A program made the translations under genes and the position numbers. The notes beneath the pieces are model-generated. The model was not told where the DNA came from, made no database searches, and saw only the letters and a list, made by a program, of their open reading frames with translations. Below, one piece after another: positions 1-12,390 of a DNA stretch of 64,000 nt. The stretch covers positions 124,001-188,000 of the forward strand of contig NW_004085988.1 of the NCBI RefSeq assembly GCF_000220395.1, read 5' to 3'. Every line of letters begins with the position of its first letter. Within the stretch, counting starts at the first letter, position 1. The stretch comes from Ichthyophthirius multifiliis. Its lineage: Eukaryota; Ciliophora; Oligohymenophorea; Hymenostomatida.

Positions 1-1521
1 AAAGTAAAAACTTACTAGTCCCATAAGATATGAATTAGATATCAAAATTTTTATCAAAATTTAAAAAGCTTGAATTACTATAATTAGATTTAAGTGAGAA
101 TGCAATAAGTGACTTTGGTGCATGCAATTTAACAAAAAACTTATTCAAAAACATAAATTTGAAATCTCTTACTGTTGAATTATAGTTAATATTATATTTA
201 ATTAGAGTAGCTTTTTAATTTATATTATTTATTTTAATATAAAGAATTTTATAGTTTAAATTATTTAACTAACTATATTTTATTTTTTTATTTATTAATT
301 TTTTATTTTTTAAAAAAGTGATAATTAAATTGATGATGAGGGAGCTTCTGCTTTAGCTTAAGGAATATCATCATGTAAAAATATAGAATATTTAAACATT
401 AGTTTATAGTAAATAAAAAAACTTAAAATATATACTAATATAAATATTTAATTTAATCCTATATTTAAAACATATATTAATTTTTCTTATTTAGAAGAAA
501 TAATATTGGAATAATAGGATATTCAGATATGTCTTAATGTTTTTAAAAACTTTAAAAATTAACTAATTAAAACTTAATTTTCAGTAAAAATAATATATTT
601 AACTTATAAAAAAAATAAAATAAAATAAAATAAAATAGTGGAAATAAAATTGTAGGATAAGTAAATAATGGTATTGGATAATATTTAAATTCATACAAAA
701 GCTTATAAAAGTTAACTATAATGTTAAAAATGAATAAATTAGGAGAATTAGGAGCTGCTGAGATTGGTTATGGCCTATAATAATGCTAAAGTTTAATCTC
801 TTTGAAAATAAGTATTCAATGGAATAATTTAAGCTAAGTAGGAGCCGAAAAAATAACTTAAAAATTATACAATTGCATGCTTTTAAAAAAAATAAAAATA
901 GATTTTAATGAAAATAAAGTTTTGGATGAAGGATTAATCCATATAGGAAAGAATATATCTAAGTGTATTAAAATAGAAAAATTAATTTTTAATTTTAAGT
1001 GTTTATATTTTGATAACAAAAAATAATAATATTTTTATATAAATAATAGACATAATAATGTAAGTGATTATGGTATTTAAGAATTTTCAGTAAATTTAAG
1101 AAAACTTAATTAACTTAAAATTTTAAAATTATACTTAAGGTATTTTATTTATTAACATATTATATTAATTAGAAAATAAAAAAAAGTAAAAATAAAATTA
1201 ATGACAAAGGATTAAATGCTTTTTCTAATTAAATTTAATATTTATAATAATTGAAAATTTTATCTTTATATTTAAAGTAAAATAATTTGTAATTTTTTAA
1301 ACCTATTATTTTTTATATATAGTTAAAATATGCTATTAGGCACAAGTTTTTAATAATTTGGAAAATCTTTATCAAATTTAAAAACTTTAAAAATATTAAT
1401 AATAAATTTTAATTTTAATTAAATAAGTAATGAAACAGTTTATTAATTTATTAAAAAAATATAAAAATGTTAATACTTACTTTAAATATAAATTAGTCTA
1501 AATATGTAAAAGAAAAAATGA
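1..1521 (+). CDS. Leucine-rich-repeat (RNI-like) protein, 5' end outside window
   Basis: The window opens inside an exon. Successive short exons each encode about one ribonuclease-inhibitor-type LRR unit, for example LELLQLDLSENAISDFGA, DNQIDDEGASALAQGISSC, NNLSQVGAEKITQKLYNCM and DFNENKVLDEGLIHIGKNIS. At least nine such units are visible between about 3 and 1450, separated by AT-rich introns. LRR arrays of this kind form curved binding scaffolds; no second domain is visible here, so the partner and role are unknown. Each exon ending near a repeat boundary suggests the array grew by exon duplication. The last clear unit (FGKSLSNLKTLKILII, near 1360) runs to a TGA at 1519-1521, but the C-terminus could continue through another intron. 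I am fairly sure of the family and not of the exact exon borders. Confidence 0.7.
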
Positions 1522-2442
1522 AATTATTTTATTTTTATTAATTATTTTTTTAGCTAAACTATTTCTATTTGTTAGAATAAAATTAGAAAAATAAAAAGCT
1601 TATTAAATTATAAAATATTATGAATAATCTATTATTTAAAAAAAAAATTATATTTATTTGATTTATATAAGAAAAAAATAATTCTTAAATAAATTTTTAT
1701 TAACAGAAAAAAAAAATATATTAAAAATTAAAAAAATATTTTATTATTATTTATAAAATAACATTTTTAATATACATATTAATTTTATTCTTTTAAATAA
1801 ATAAATATAAAATGGAAATATTAAATTATAAAAATTTAAACTTTTAAAATTGAATGAAATCATGAAAAAATATTAAAGAAACTTAAAGCAAAAAAAAAAA
1901 AGATTAAAAAAACATATTCAATATCTTCATGAAATTAAAAAGACTTTAATTAATTAATAAACAAATCAAGTTAAAAAAAAGAAAAGGCTTAAAAAAATAA
2001 TGTAATAAAAAAAGATGATAATATATCAAACAATAATATTAAATAAAATTTTAAAAAAATAAAAGTGTAAATATTTTATCAAAAAAATGCAAAAAATATT
2101 ATAATAAAATTATTAATAAAATAAAAGTTAAAATAGGTGAATAAAAGTTAATTTTATTAAAGTTAAAAATAAAAAAAATGAAGATAAAAAAAAATAATTT
2201 AATAAAACAAATAAAATAAAATATAAATAAAATTAAAATAAAATTAATTTAATTAAATAAAATAAAGATAAATATATAATATAAAAGATTTATTAATAAA
2301 CTAATCTCCTTTAAAAAAAATAAAAAAATGAAATAGAAAAAAAAAATGAAAAACAAAAATAAAAAAAAACAAAAACAAAAACAAAATACATAAAATAAAA
2401 AAAAGATAAAAAATAATAAAAAAGGTATTAAAATAATAATAA

Positions 2443-2494
<52 letters not shown>

Positions 2495-2800
2495 TTATAA
2501 TAATATTATAATAATAATTATTATTATAATAATACAATAATAATAATAATACATATAATATATATCTAATTATTTTTAATTTATTTATTATATTATTTTT
2601 TTAATTATATAATTTATTATTTTTTTTTTTATTTTATATCTTTAAAAATATTAAATAAAATATATAATTTATATATCTTTTTATTTTTTTATCATAATTT
2701 ATATTCATATTAAATGTAAAAACTTTATTTTTTAATAATATTACAAAATAATTTAATTCTGATATAAAACTAAATATATAATTAATATTTATTTTTTAGA
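1522..2800. other. AT-rich stretch with a possible Lys-rich coding segment
   Basis: Mostly A/T with little coding character. One + strand piece near 1870-1985 reads as a strongly basic helix (KKLKAKKKRLKKHIQYLHEI). It could be the C-terminal exon of the preceding LRR gene or a separate gene. An (AAT)n array lies at about 2442-2491. Nothing else can be supported. Confidence 0.4.
2442..2491. repeat. (AAT)n microsatellite, non-coding
   Basis: About 16 tandem AAT units in an A-rich tract with no convincing reading frame around it, unlike several other AAT/TAA arrays in the window that lie inside genes. Confidence 0.85.
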
Positions 2801-2980
2801 TACCCTACTTATATACAATCACTATTTTATAAAAGAAAATATATAAATTCATATTTTAGTAGTTCATTTATTAATTCATTCTCATATGATTTTTAAATTT
2901 AAATTTTAGATTAAAATAATGAAGTAGAAATTTAAAATAATTCTAAGCACTAAAAAATTGCCTAGATAGTTAATAGATGA
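2801..2980 (+). CDS. Putative exon of an uncharacterised protein
   Basis: Directly after a tttttag-type acceptor the + frame gives a mixed, protein-like sequence, including YKRKYINSYFSSSFINSFSY and ILDQNNEVEIQNN, and ends at a TGA at 2978-2980. The balance of Asp, Glu, Ser and Asn is unlike chance translation of neighbouring A/T DNA. It may be one exon of a gene that also includes the next entry. No family is recognised and the start is not visible. Confidence 0.4.
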
Positions 2981-3371
2981 AAGATATTGTTAGAAAATAT
3001 TAATATAGATAATCTTTTTATATTTATAATTATCTTTTTTATAATCAAAAGAAAATAATTTTTTAAAACATATTAATTATTTAAATTATATTAATAGTTA
3101 ATTGTATAATAAATTAAATTGTTTAGATTTATAATATTTAAATATCTTATGATAATAAAAACAACAAAATAATGAATAAGAAAATTAAATAATTATATTA
3201 ATAAAATGATACTATTAATTCTTTAAAATTTAAATTAATTAGTTTTAAGAATATATTTAGAATAAATAATTCAAATTTCTTGAAAATATAAAATCTGGCA
3301 AATATATAATAAAAAAATAAAAATATAAGTAAAAAATTGAATAATAATTAATAAATAAATATTAAATATTG

Positions 3372-3925
3372 AAAAGAAAATGAATGTCTTGTAGAGTCTC
3401 TTAAAAATTTATATCTTTAAAAAGAAAAAAGAACAGGATAAAATATAATCTTCTTAAAGTTTATAAGAAAACTTAAAATTTAATAATCAATAAAATATAT
3501 AATAAAGTAATAAATTAATTTATTAAAGTTTAACTCTAATCTCAATAATACAAATAATAACATAAATATATCTATTACAGATTTTAGTGAATTATCAATA
3601 AATTAAAATTAAGATGATAAAAAATAATAATAAATGTAAAGTGATTAAAATAAATAGTTAAATATGTAATTATCTTAAACTAAAGTTTATAACATTTATT
3701 AAATCTAAAAGTGTTAAAATTTGGAATAATAATTTAAAAAAAAATTAATAGTATGTAAAAAAATATATGTTTTAAACTTTTAAATAATATATTAAACATA
3801 TTGATAGTTTAGTAAAAAGTCAAAATTTTAAAATTTATTTAGATATCTTAAAAGAAATTCTATTAAAAATAAAGAAAACTAGTATATAATTAACACTAAG
3901 TATTAAACGATTTAAATAGATTATA

Positions 3926-3930
<5 letters not shown>
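3372..3930 (+). CDS. Putative Asn/Gln-rich coding segment, unrecognised
   Basis: Open in the TGA-only code, with segments that look like true protein: NNTNNNINISITDFSELSI, QDDKKQQQMQSDQNKQLNM and, in a different frame further on, IKHIDSLVKSQNFKIYLDIL. The pieces are in more than one frame, so there must be introns or sequence errors between them. No domain is recognised. It might belong with the exon at about 2.8-3.0 kb. Treat it as a pointer to a gene rather than a model. Confidence 0.35.

Positions 3931-3968
<38 letters not shown>
3930..3968. repeat. (TA)n microsatellite
   Basis: About 19 uninterrupted TA dinucleotides downstream of the putative Asn/Gln-rich segment. Confidence 0.9.
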
Positions 3969-3969
<1 letters not shown>

Positions 3970-4495
3970 CTTCGTATTATTAATATAATAAAAAAGAAAA
4001 TACAGAAAAAATAAAATTAATAAATAATATGAGCGGGCAAAAATATATTTAAATTATTAAAAAATTAAATTCATATCTAAAAGAATAAAAAATAAATAGA
4101 AAACAAATTATATTATCTAATATATATATATTAAATATTATATGATTTTTTCGTTATTATTATTTTTTATTTTTTCTTAATTTAATATTAATATATATTT
4201 TTATTGTATTTTATAAAATATCTTTATAATATAACTTTAGTAAAAAATAGTTTATTTATTTTTTCAAATAAAATAAAAAAAATTATTAACAATATTTTTA
4301 TTTTCAAATAATCTGAAATGTGTTAGTATTTAAATGAGTATTTAGTTAAGTGTTATAAATATTTACTTATTATTAATTTTCAATACTAAATCTTTAATTT
4401 TGACTCTATTAATTATGTTAATTTTATTCATCAAGTAATTAATTTTCATCAGCATCAACATAAACTTAATTACTGTAATTAAATTAATCAGTTAT
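3969..4495. other. Intergenic, no gene seen
   Basis: A/T-rich spacer between the (TA)n tract and the 3' end of the RING-CH/FHA gene. No coding character is seen on either strand. Confidence 0.5.
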
Positions 4496-4575
<80 letters not shown>

Positions 4576-5969
4576 TAAAAATATTATAATTATTAATAAA
4601 CCCATTTTCTATCTCTTAACAACAAATCTTATTAAATATTTTTTTAACAATATTTATTTACTGACTAAAATTAATAAAAATATGCACTCTTCCGCTTTAA
4701 AGATTAATTTCTTAATCAAGATATAAATATTCATTTTTGTCAACTTTAATTAAAGACCCGAATTTAGACTTTAAATCTTCCAAAAAAATACTACCATCTT
4801 ATTAAACAAATATTCTAGCATGCTTTCTAGAAACAGTAATTTCAACAAGCTTAATATCCGAATCACAGTGTCTTCCAATTTCAAAAACTTTTTTATTTTA
4901 TGTATTTAATAAATACATATTTTTTTTTTCTATATCTTCTAGTAAAATAAAATTCTAAATATCATCAATAAATGGATATATATTAAACTTATAATCTTTT
5001 GTTTATATTATTGGAGGAAATAGCGTTTAGCATAATTCACAATTAACAGCTGTTGTATTAAACTATATCAAACTTGAACCTTGTTTTGCTTAGATTCTAC
5101 TTAATATCCAATGCTTTAAGCAATCTAAATGAATAAATCTTACACTGTTTTTGCATTTGCATATTGCTATTAAAGGATTTATATGTGATTTTGAACTACT
5201 TAAACATATTCTGCAATTTTATTTTTCTGAACTTTCTGAATATATATTTTTATCTTCTGTTAGTGCCTTTTTAATTTATATATTATTATATTAGCTTTTT
5301 ATTTTTTTTACGGAATTTTGTAATTCTGATATATAAGATTATGATAAATTTGATATATTATAATGACTATTATTAAAATAATTATTAAAATTATTACCAT
5401 TATGTATCTATAATTTTTTTTTTTAGTAAAAAATAATAATATATACTGATATAAACTATTTTTAATTTTCTATATTTTTTACATAAACAACTTTAAACTA
5501 TAATTTTCCTAATTTTATAATATCATCTTTTTTTAATATATGCATACTTTAATTTTAAAAATAAACAGGTTTCCATAAGCCATATTCATTATAAGGAGGT
5601 ACAACAATTAATTACCTATCTTTTATATATAAAATAAAAATTAAAAATTAATTTTATTCAAATATTTATTTTCATTATTTTTAAAAAATATAAATAATAT
5701 AGTTTTTTACTGCTAATTTGAAATTTTAATAATTGTTAAGTATTTTAATTATCATTTGTAGAAGTTTCATTAATTTTATTTAATTACTGCTTTTTTAATA
5801 CTTTATCTGTAATATATAACGTATTATCATTTACGCGCTATAAAACTCCACTTGAACTTATGTTATGTTTATTATTTACTATTTCTAATGAATCACATGA
5901 TTAATAATCGAACAAATTGTAATTGTCTTTTCTCCACGTTTTTGTTTTTACTTTTAATTTAAAACTCAT
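4496..5969 (-). CDS. RING-CH (RINGv) zinc finger plus FHA domain protein with C-terminal poly-Gln
   Basis: Reading leftwards from ATG at 5967-5969: an N-terminal region with VVPPYNEYGLWKPV and ILKKDDIIKLGKLQF, a motif type I associate with ciliate FHA proteins. Next comes a RING-CH finger with ordered ligands (NCRICLSSS, then CKCK, HLDCLKHW and CELC; C4HC3 pattern). Then an FHA domain (FEIGRHCDSDIKLVEITVS, RKHARIF, FLEDLKSKFGS). RING-CH proteins are usually E3 ubiquitin ligases and FHA binds phosphothreonine, so a phospho-directed ligase is a reasonable inference. The FHA core residues GR, S-R-K-H and the SKFGS (NGT-like) loop are present. The protein ends in 25 Gln encoded by an uninterrupted TAA array that runs straight into the TGA stop. 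At least one intron lies near 5640-5710. No membrane segments were recognised, unlike MARCH ligases. Confidence 0.82.
4498..4572 (-). repeat. (TAA)25 coding array (poly-Gln tail)
   Basis: Perfect 25-unit trinucleotide array. On the minus strand it is in the TAA (Gln) phase of the RING-CH/FHA gene, and its last T forms the TGA stop with the next two bases. Slippage here would alter both tail length and, if out of phase, the C-terminus. Confidence 0.85.
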
Positions 5970-6373
5970 TTTTTAGTAATAAAAAGTTTTTTGTTTTTTA
6001 AATTTTTATTGATTTTAATAAAAGAATAATTTATATTATATTATCGAAAAATTTATTAATTACTATATTTTTAATTCATATTTTATATATATAATAATTT
6101 AAATTATTAAATTATTTAATTTGAGATATTAAAATTTTTTATTATGTTTAAATACTATTAATGAAAATTCAATAAAAAAATATTTTTAAAGATTATAATA
6201 ATAATAACAAAATTATAATTTTTTATAGTTTATATTTAATAATTTTTTTAAATTCTTATAATAATTTTAATAATATTTTTTGATTAAAACTAAATTTAAA
6301 TTATTTTTTAATATATCTAAAAACAAGAAATTACAAAAAATTAACAAAAAAAATAAAAAAAAGGCTAAAATAA
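5970..6373. promoter_or_regulatory. Divergent intergenic spacer, presumed promoter region
   Basis: About 400 bp of nearly pure A/T between head-to-head starts of the RING-CH/FHA gene and the CAMK-like kinase. It must hold both promoters, but no specific motif can be identified. Confidence 0.4.
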
Positions 6374-8529
6374 ATGAGTTAAGAGAATTAAGAATAATTA
6401 TTTTTAAGTGTATCTTGTTAAAGTGGATATAAATAATTAAAATTGAATTTTTATTCTTAACACATATTAGTAATATTTTAATTAAACAAATATATTTTTA
6501 AATTGAATTTTTTTTATAAAAGATAATAGATGCACAATCAAATAAACCTTCTCAAAAAACTCTTATGAGTAATTAAATCCGTATAGAATGGCTACTAAAC
6601 AATTGTAAACCAGAAGAAAATATACACGCATTTGATAGATGCACAGGATTTTCCATAAAATATCATAATTTATATCAAAAGTCAAAAGATATGATAAAAA
6701 ATGCTTAAAATAATAGCTAACTTCAAAAGATAAAATATTAAGCAATCCAAGCATCATAAAATTAATTACTATTAGGAGACACAAAAAATCAAAATTAAAC
6801 TAATACAATAGAAGATGCAGATGAATATACATAAATAATGGGAACATATTAAATTACTGAAAAACAAGTTTTAAAAAATATATACAATTATTTTGCTCCA
6901 AGAGTAATAATGAAGTAATTTCATGACCATTATAAAATAATTAAAAAACTAGGTTAAGGATCATTTGCTACAGTAAAAATTAATTAAAAAGAAATAAAAA
7001 TAATAATATAAAGGTATATTTAGTAGTACATAAAGAAACAGGTAAATAATTAGCTGCAAAAGCTTTATTAAAAGAAAGACTTTTAATGGAAGCTAAAGGA
7101 GTTGAATCATTTTTTAATGAAGTAAATATAATGAAATAAATAAACCATTAACATCTTTTAAAATTGTATGAAGTTTGGGAAAATAGTCATAGTTTCTTTT
7201 ACGTTATGGAATTAGCAAATGCAGGTTCTTTATAAAATAGAATTAGTTAAGCTAAAAAGTAAAAAAATGATAAAATCTATAACAATTAAACTTCTATTTT
7301 AAATGAATAAGAAATATAAACTTCTATGAAATAATTACTTTAAGCACTTGTTTATTTATAAGAGAAAAATATTATACATAGAGATATTAAACCAGATAAC
7401 ATATTATTTAAAAAAATAGTTAATAAATAAAAAAACACGGAATAACTCTCTGCACTTTTTGTTGATTTTGGACTTAGTACTAAATCTAATTTAAAAGAAT
7501 ATTTATATTACAAATGTGGAACTCCAGGATATATATCTCCCGAAATCATATAATAAAAATCAGGAAACAAAGAAGTTTTAATAATTTATTTTAAAATTAA
7601 ATATTTATATTTATTTTTTATAAAATAAGGCTCAGAGTACTTAAAGTGATATGTTCTAATTAGGAGTTGTACTGTATAATATGTATATTTTATTAGTTTT
7701 TTATATTTATTTATTTTAGTTGTAAGGCTAACTTTAAAACCTTTATTTGTCTCTTCAAATGCAAAATAACTTTTATAATTAAATAAAGAATGTGTAATAG
7801 ATTTAAAAAGCGAAAATTTTTCAAAATATAGTTAATATGGTAAAAAAAAAAAATTAAATAAAAACTAAAATTAAAGTAAAAAGCATTTGATCTTCTTAAA
7901 AATATGCTCAATAAAGATCCTTAAGCTAGAATAACTCCTCAATAGGCACTTTTGCATCCTTTTATAAAACCTAAAGATAGTTTTTATGATGAAAAAGATT
8001 TTATTGTCCCTGATGATGATGTTCCTTAAGAATTTGAGTTAAAAAAAAATATATTTAATATGAGTAACATAAACTATAAAGTTTAGTAAAAGTAAAAACA
8101 AAAAATTACAATAATTATAAATATATAAATGCATTCATTTTTTTAAAACAGCCTTAAATAATAAAAATCTATGGAATGTTCAAAAATTAGTATTTTTTGG
8201 TAATAAAGTACATAAGATGATTGTACAATAAATGCAAATAATAATATATATGAAAATAGTGTAAAAATTATTTCAAAATAAGATTCTCTTATTTTTGAAG
8301 ACTTAAAGCCTAACTCATAATTAGATTCTAATAATTAAAATAATTTGATAATGAAAATGCTTCTTAAAACTCTCTTGTTATTAAACCTCATAAATATTAT
8401 AATTAAGCTGGAAATACAAATTTATATATAGAAGATTAATAAGGTGTGGATTAAAGAAAAAAAACTCCTTCAAAATTTAAAATTGAACATTTAAATACTT
8501 TACTAGAAGAAAAGAAGTAAAATGAATGA
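6374..8529 (+). CDS. CAMK-like Ser/Thr protein kinase
   Basis: A poorly conserved N-terminus (NYFAPRVIMKQFHDHYKII just before the kinase fold) leads into a full catalytic domain. Visible motifs are the Gly loop KKLGQGSFATV, the VAIK-type Lys in QLAAKALLKE, catalytic loop IHRDIKPDNILF, VDFGLSTKS (DFG) and the activation segment CGTPGYISPE. The end of the domain reads LLKNMLNKDPQARITPQQAL followed by LHPFIK. All essential catalytic residues are present, so it should be active. A Gln/Asn-rich tail ends at TGA 8527-8529. Introns interrupt the Gly-loop region, the segment after the APE motif and the C-lobe. The first intron and N-terminal join near 6410-6530 are uncertain. This is a common expanded kinase class in ciliates; the substrate cannot be read from sequence. 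Confidence 0.85.
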
Positions 8530-8945
8530 TAATAAAAATAAGAAAATAAATAAAATAATAATGATTATGATTATGTATATTTAATTTTATTAATAAATTA
8601 AAAATTAAAAACATAATAAATATTGTAACAATATTTTATATTTATTAATTTTTTAATATTTAATAATCTTTAAATATATTAAATATAAAAAAATATATAA
8701 ATTAATAGTATAATTTTATTAATAATAGTATGTATAATAAAATAATATTTATTAATAAAATTAATAAATTTTGCTTTAAATATTCATTTATCTTATTTTT
8801 TAAAAAAAATTATAAAATCAATCGATAATCTATTAAAGGTTTAAACAAAATTAATATTATTAAAAACTTAATTTAAAAATAAAATTATTATATATAATTC
8901 TATTTAATTATATCAAATAAATCAAACATATATTTAATATTATTA
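8530..8945. other. Tail-to-tail intergenic spacer
   Basis: About 415 bp of A/T between two convergent kinase genes. Nothing recognisable. Confidence 0.6.
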
Positions 8946-9885
8946 TCATAATTTTTATTTATTTATTTTATTAAAACTTGAATTAATTTTTTATTAATTG
9001 ATTTACATTTAAAGTTATTAAATATTACTATTTTTTGAATTTTCCAAATTAACACCACTATTTGTTTTGAGAAAGTTTTATTTTTAATTTATATTGGATT
9101 ATATATTTAAAGTATTATAATTATTAAATGTTGTTATATCATTTTTATTATAATAAAATGAAGGAGTATTTGTTCTTTATTCAAATATTTTTTATCTAAT
9201 TTTAATTTAATTAGATTTATTTGAATTTATAGTTAAGTCTGTTTTATTAGTATTGTTAATTTATTTTTATTTCTAAATGTTAACCAAATTAATTATTTAA
9301 GTGTTTTTTTTATCATTTTACTTTTCATATATATTTTGATTATCTAAATTATTGCATGATACATCTTATACTTATACAGCTTATATCATTTTTTTTATAT
9401 TTTAAATTATAAATTCATTCTTATTATTATTTATTTCTTCAAAAATTAATGTTTTAGATCTTTATTATTATCTTTATTAAATATAGATTTATTATTAAGT
9501 AGGTTAAATATTTACAGGAGATTACTAAGTTTAAGAAATATTAATTTTATAACAATTTTATTGATATAAATTAATTTTTTATTATTATTATTATTATTAA
9601 ATTTAAAATTAAGAAGTATTTTATTTATTAAAATTATTATCAAATGAATCACAAATAATTTAACTTGTTTAAGAATTCAATTATTATTAATAACATAATT
9701 ATTCATTTTTTAATAAATTAGGTTTATTTGAATTTTATAAATCATTTTAATTATAAAATTATTATTAATTTTATAAAATTATTTATTATGATTATTAATC
9801 ACCTAATATTTACTAAAATTAATAATTAAATTCTTATTGTTTTTATAAAAATTAAAATTATTATAAATATTATTATTATTTTTAA

Positions 9886-9928
<43 letters not shown>

Positions 9929-12390
9929 TTTATGATTATTATATTATTTATTATTTTTAATTTTTGTAATTATCCTAATTTTTTTCATTTTATTATTTGT
10001 TTATTTTTTAAATTTTAATTTATTACATTTATTCTTATGTTTATATTATATCTTCTGTGTATGATCTTTCCTTTATATTTTATAATTTTGGACTATTTTT
10101 TTTCTATTTATTCACATAACTATTTAATAAATTTTCATTTTTTAATATAGTTTTTTATGAATTTGAAGATCTTTGAATTGCTGTTTATATTATTCTATCT
10201 TTCATATCTTTTTTTATTTATTATTATTATATTTTTGTATCATTTATTTAATCATTAAAATTAACACTTGTATCCCCTTTTAATAATTTAAATTATATAT
10301 ACTATAATAATTTTTTTTATTTACAATAATTATATTCAGCTTATTTTATTGAAGCTATATTACTATTGTTTGTACAACATGCTGTTAAAATATTTTAATA
10401 ATGTTTTTTATTATTTTAATTATCACTTGTATCTGTATTTTCCTAAATAAAAGATATATTTTTAGGAGTATGAGTATTTTTAATATCTTTTTTATTACTA
10501 TATTTCTGAACAATTTATTAATAATAATCATTAGTTTATAGCTTTTAATGGTTAATATTATTTTCAATTAATGTTTTAGATTCGAATTATTATTTATTTT
10601 CAAATTATTATTTATATTCAAATTATTATTTAACTTAATAATTTTATTTAATATCATAAAACGAATTTTATTCTTAATTTTTTCTTCTATATGAAATGAA
10701 CTTTTATTTTCATCTTCTTTTAATAAAATATTTTTTTAATATTTATTATCCAAATAGTTTTATTATATATTTTCTATTTTTTCTATTTATAAAGGAATAT
10801 TAATTTCTTATTTTTTATACATCTATTAGTTTTTAATGTAGTCATTATTTTCATCATTAATTGACATATTTTATGAATTCTTTAATTCTGCAAAAGTTTT
10901 TTCTTTTAAGCAGTTAAAATGTTTTCTTTTTAATCTTAAAAATTTTTTATGTTCGATTAACTACAACATTAGCTTTTATTTTCACTTTTTAAATTTACTT
11001 AAAAATTATCATTTTTGATAATTTCTTATTATAATTATATGCTTTTTTATTATTTTTTTTACAAAGTAAGAGGACTTTAACTTATATTATTATTATTTGG
11101 TTTTTAAACAATTATTGTTTATTATTTAATCTTTGGTTAATCACATATTAACCTATCACTATTCTTTTTATTTGATTAAATTTCATGTCCTTCTTTCATT
11201 TTTTACATCCATGGATGCTATAAAATATCATCTATTGATATCCTTTTTAAAGGGTTCGCTTATAATAATTTGCATATTAAACTTTTTGATAAGTCTGTTA
11301 TTTATGTAGAAAATAGTACATCTCCTTTTTAAATTTTCAATTGTATTTCTTTCAAACTTTTTCCTTTAAAAGGAGCTGAACCGTGTAAAAACTCATATAT
11401 TAATACCCCTAATGCCCATATATCTATTCTATAATCATATTATTATCTAAATACTATTTCAGGTGCCATGTACTATTATATTTATAAATTTTTATCAATA
11501 TTAAATAAAAATAAACTTCGTATGTTCCACAAAATGTATTTCTTGGATTTTCCATATCTTCAGTGCACCATCCGAAATCGCACAATTTAACTTAAAGGTT
11601 TTCATCAATTAAAATATTTTCTGGCTTTTTTTTTTTAATAAAAAAAAGAATTAAATTTAATATTATTTTTATTCTTTTAAATAATAATTAAATTAAAATT
11701 ATACAATTTAAATTTATATATTGATTTTATTTCATTAAATATTTTTTCATTTTTTTTTTTTCTCTCATATTTTAAAAATTATAATTCTAATTTTTATTTA
11801 CATATGTACATGTGTTTAAAAAATGAATTGTAATTTTTATTAATATAAAAAAAAAATAATTACTTTTATATCTCTATGTACAATATTCATTTCATGTAAA
11901 TACTTTAATGCCTAACAGGTTTAATAAAAAAACTTGAAAGCTTCCTTTTCACTAAAATGTTTTTTTTTTTATAAATAAGAATATAAATTTCCATTTTATG
12001 CGTAATCTAAAACAATAAAAACTAGTTCATTTTCTTAAAAACTATCATAATATTATATTATATTTGGATGATTTAATTAACTATGAACTCTAATTTCCCT
12101 TTCTATACCTTAAATTTCTTATAATGAATGCATATTTTTCAAATTCATCTTTATAATAAAAAGAAAAATTCAATTATTTAATTTTAAAAAATAATAATTA
12201 CTATTTTAATAGCATATTTTTCTTATGTTTTTTTATTTATTGCTAATTTTACTTCGCCAAAGCTTCCCATTCCTAATTGTATTCTATTTTTTATTGGATC
12301 TTTTATAAATTAAAATTCATCAATTGAATTAAATATTTTATTATCAACTAAGTTTAATTTATAAATTTCTAAATTATAATTTTTTTTCAT
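8946..12390 (-). CDS. Aurora-like protein kinase with a very long Gln/Asn-rich tail
   Basis: ATG at 12388-12390. The kinase domain begins almost at once: QLGMGSFGEVKLAIN, EKYAIKI, IVHRDIK, KPENILIDENL, LCDFGWCTE and FCGTYEYMAPE. It ends ISIDDILQHPWM. The DFGW plus FCGTYEYMAPE combination is typical of Aurora kinases (cell-division Ser/Thr kinases). All catalytic residues are present. The kinase part is split by several introns. Past it lies a tail of roughly 700-800 residues dominated by Gln, Asn, Lys and Ile, including a 12-14 unit TAA array (poly-Gln) and a triple six-residue repeat of the type ENKQQF. The stop is TGA 8946-8948. The tail changes frame twice (T6 runs at 10678-10683 and 10897-10902), each repaired by one extra base, most likely sequence error. 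The function of the tail is unknown. Confidence 0.82.
9887..9928 (-). repeat. (TAA)n coding array, poly-Gln
   Basis: Trinucleotide array inside the Aurora-like kinase tail, in Gln phase on the minus strand (…QQSQKQQQQ…). Confidence 0.75.
10574..10630 (-). repeat. 18-bp imperfect tandem repeat, coding
   Basis: Three consecutive 18-bp units encode EYKQQF, ENKQQF and ESK-like hexapeptides within the kinase tail. The length is a multiple of three, so copy-number change would keep the frame. Confidence 0.7.

Noticed and set aside
2301-2537. Minus-strand open frame of Tyr/Asn/Ile/Leu/Phe runs
   Set aside because: It is only the translation of an A/T microsatellite and poly-A tracts.
10678-10902. 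Programmed +1 frameshifting in the kinase tail
   Set aside because: Slips fall at plain homopolymers with no shared slippery codon and stop pattern, and the same kind of slip occurs in unrelated genes. A sequencing undercall is simpler.
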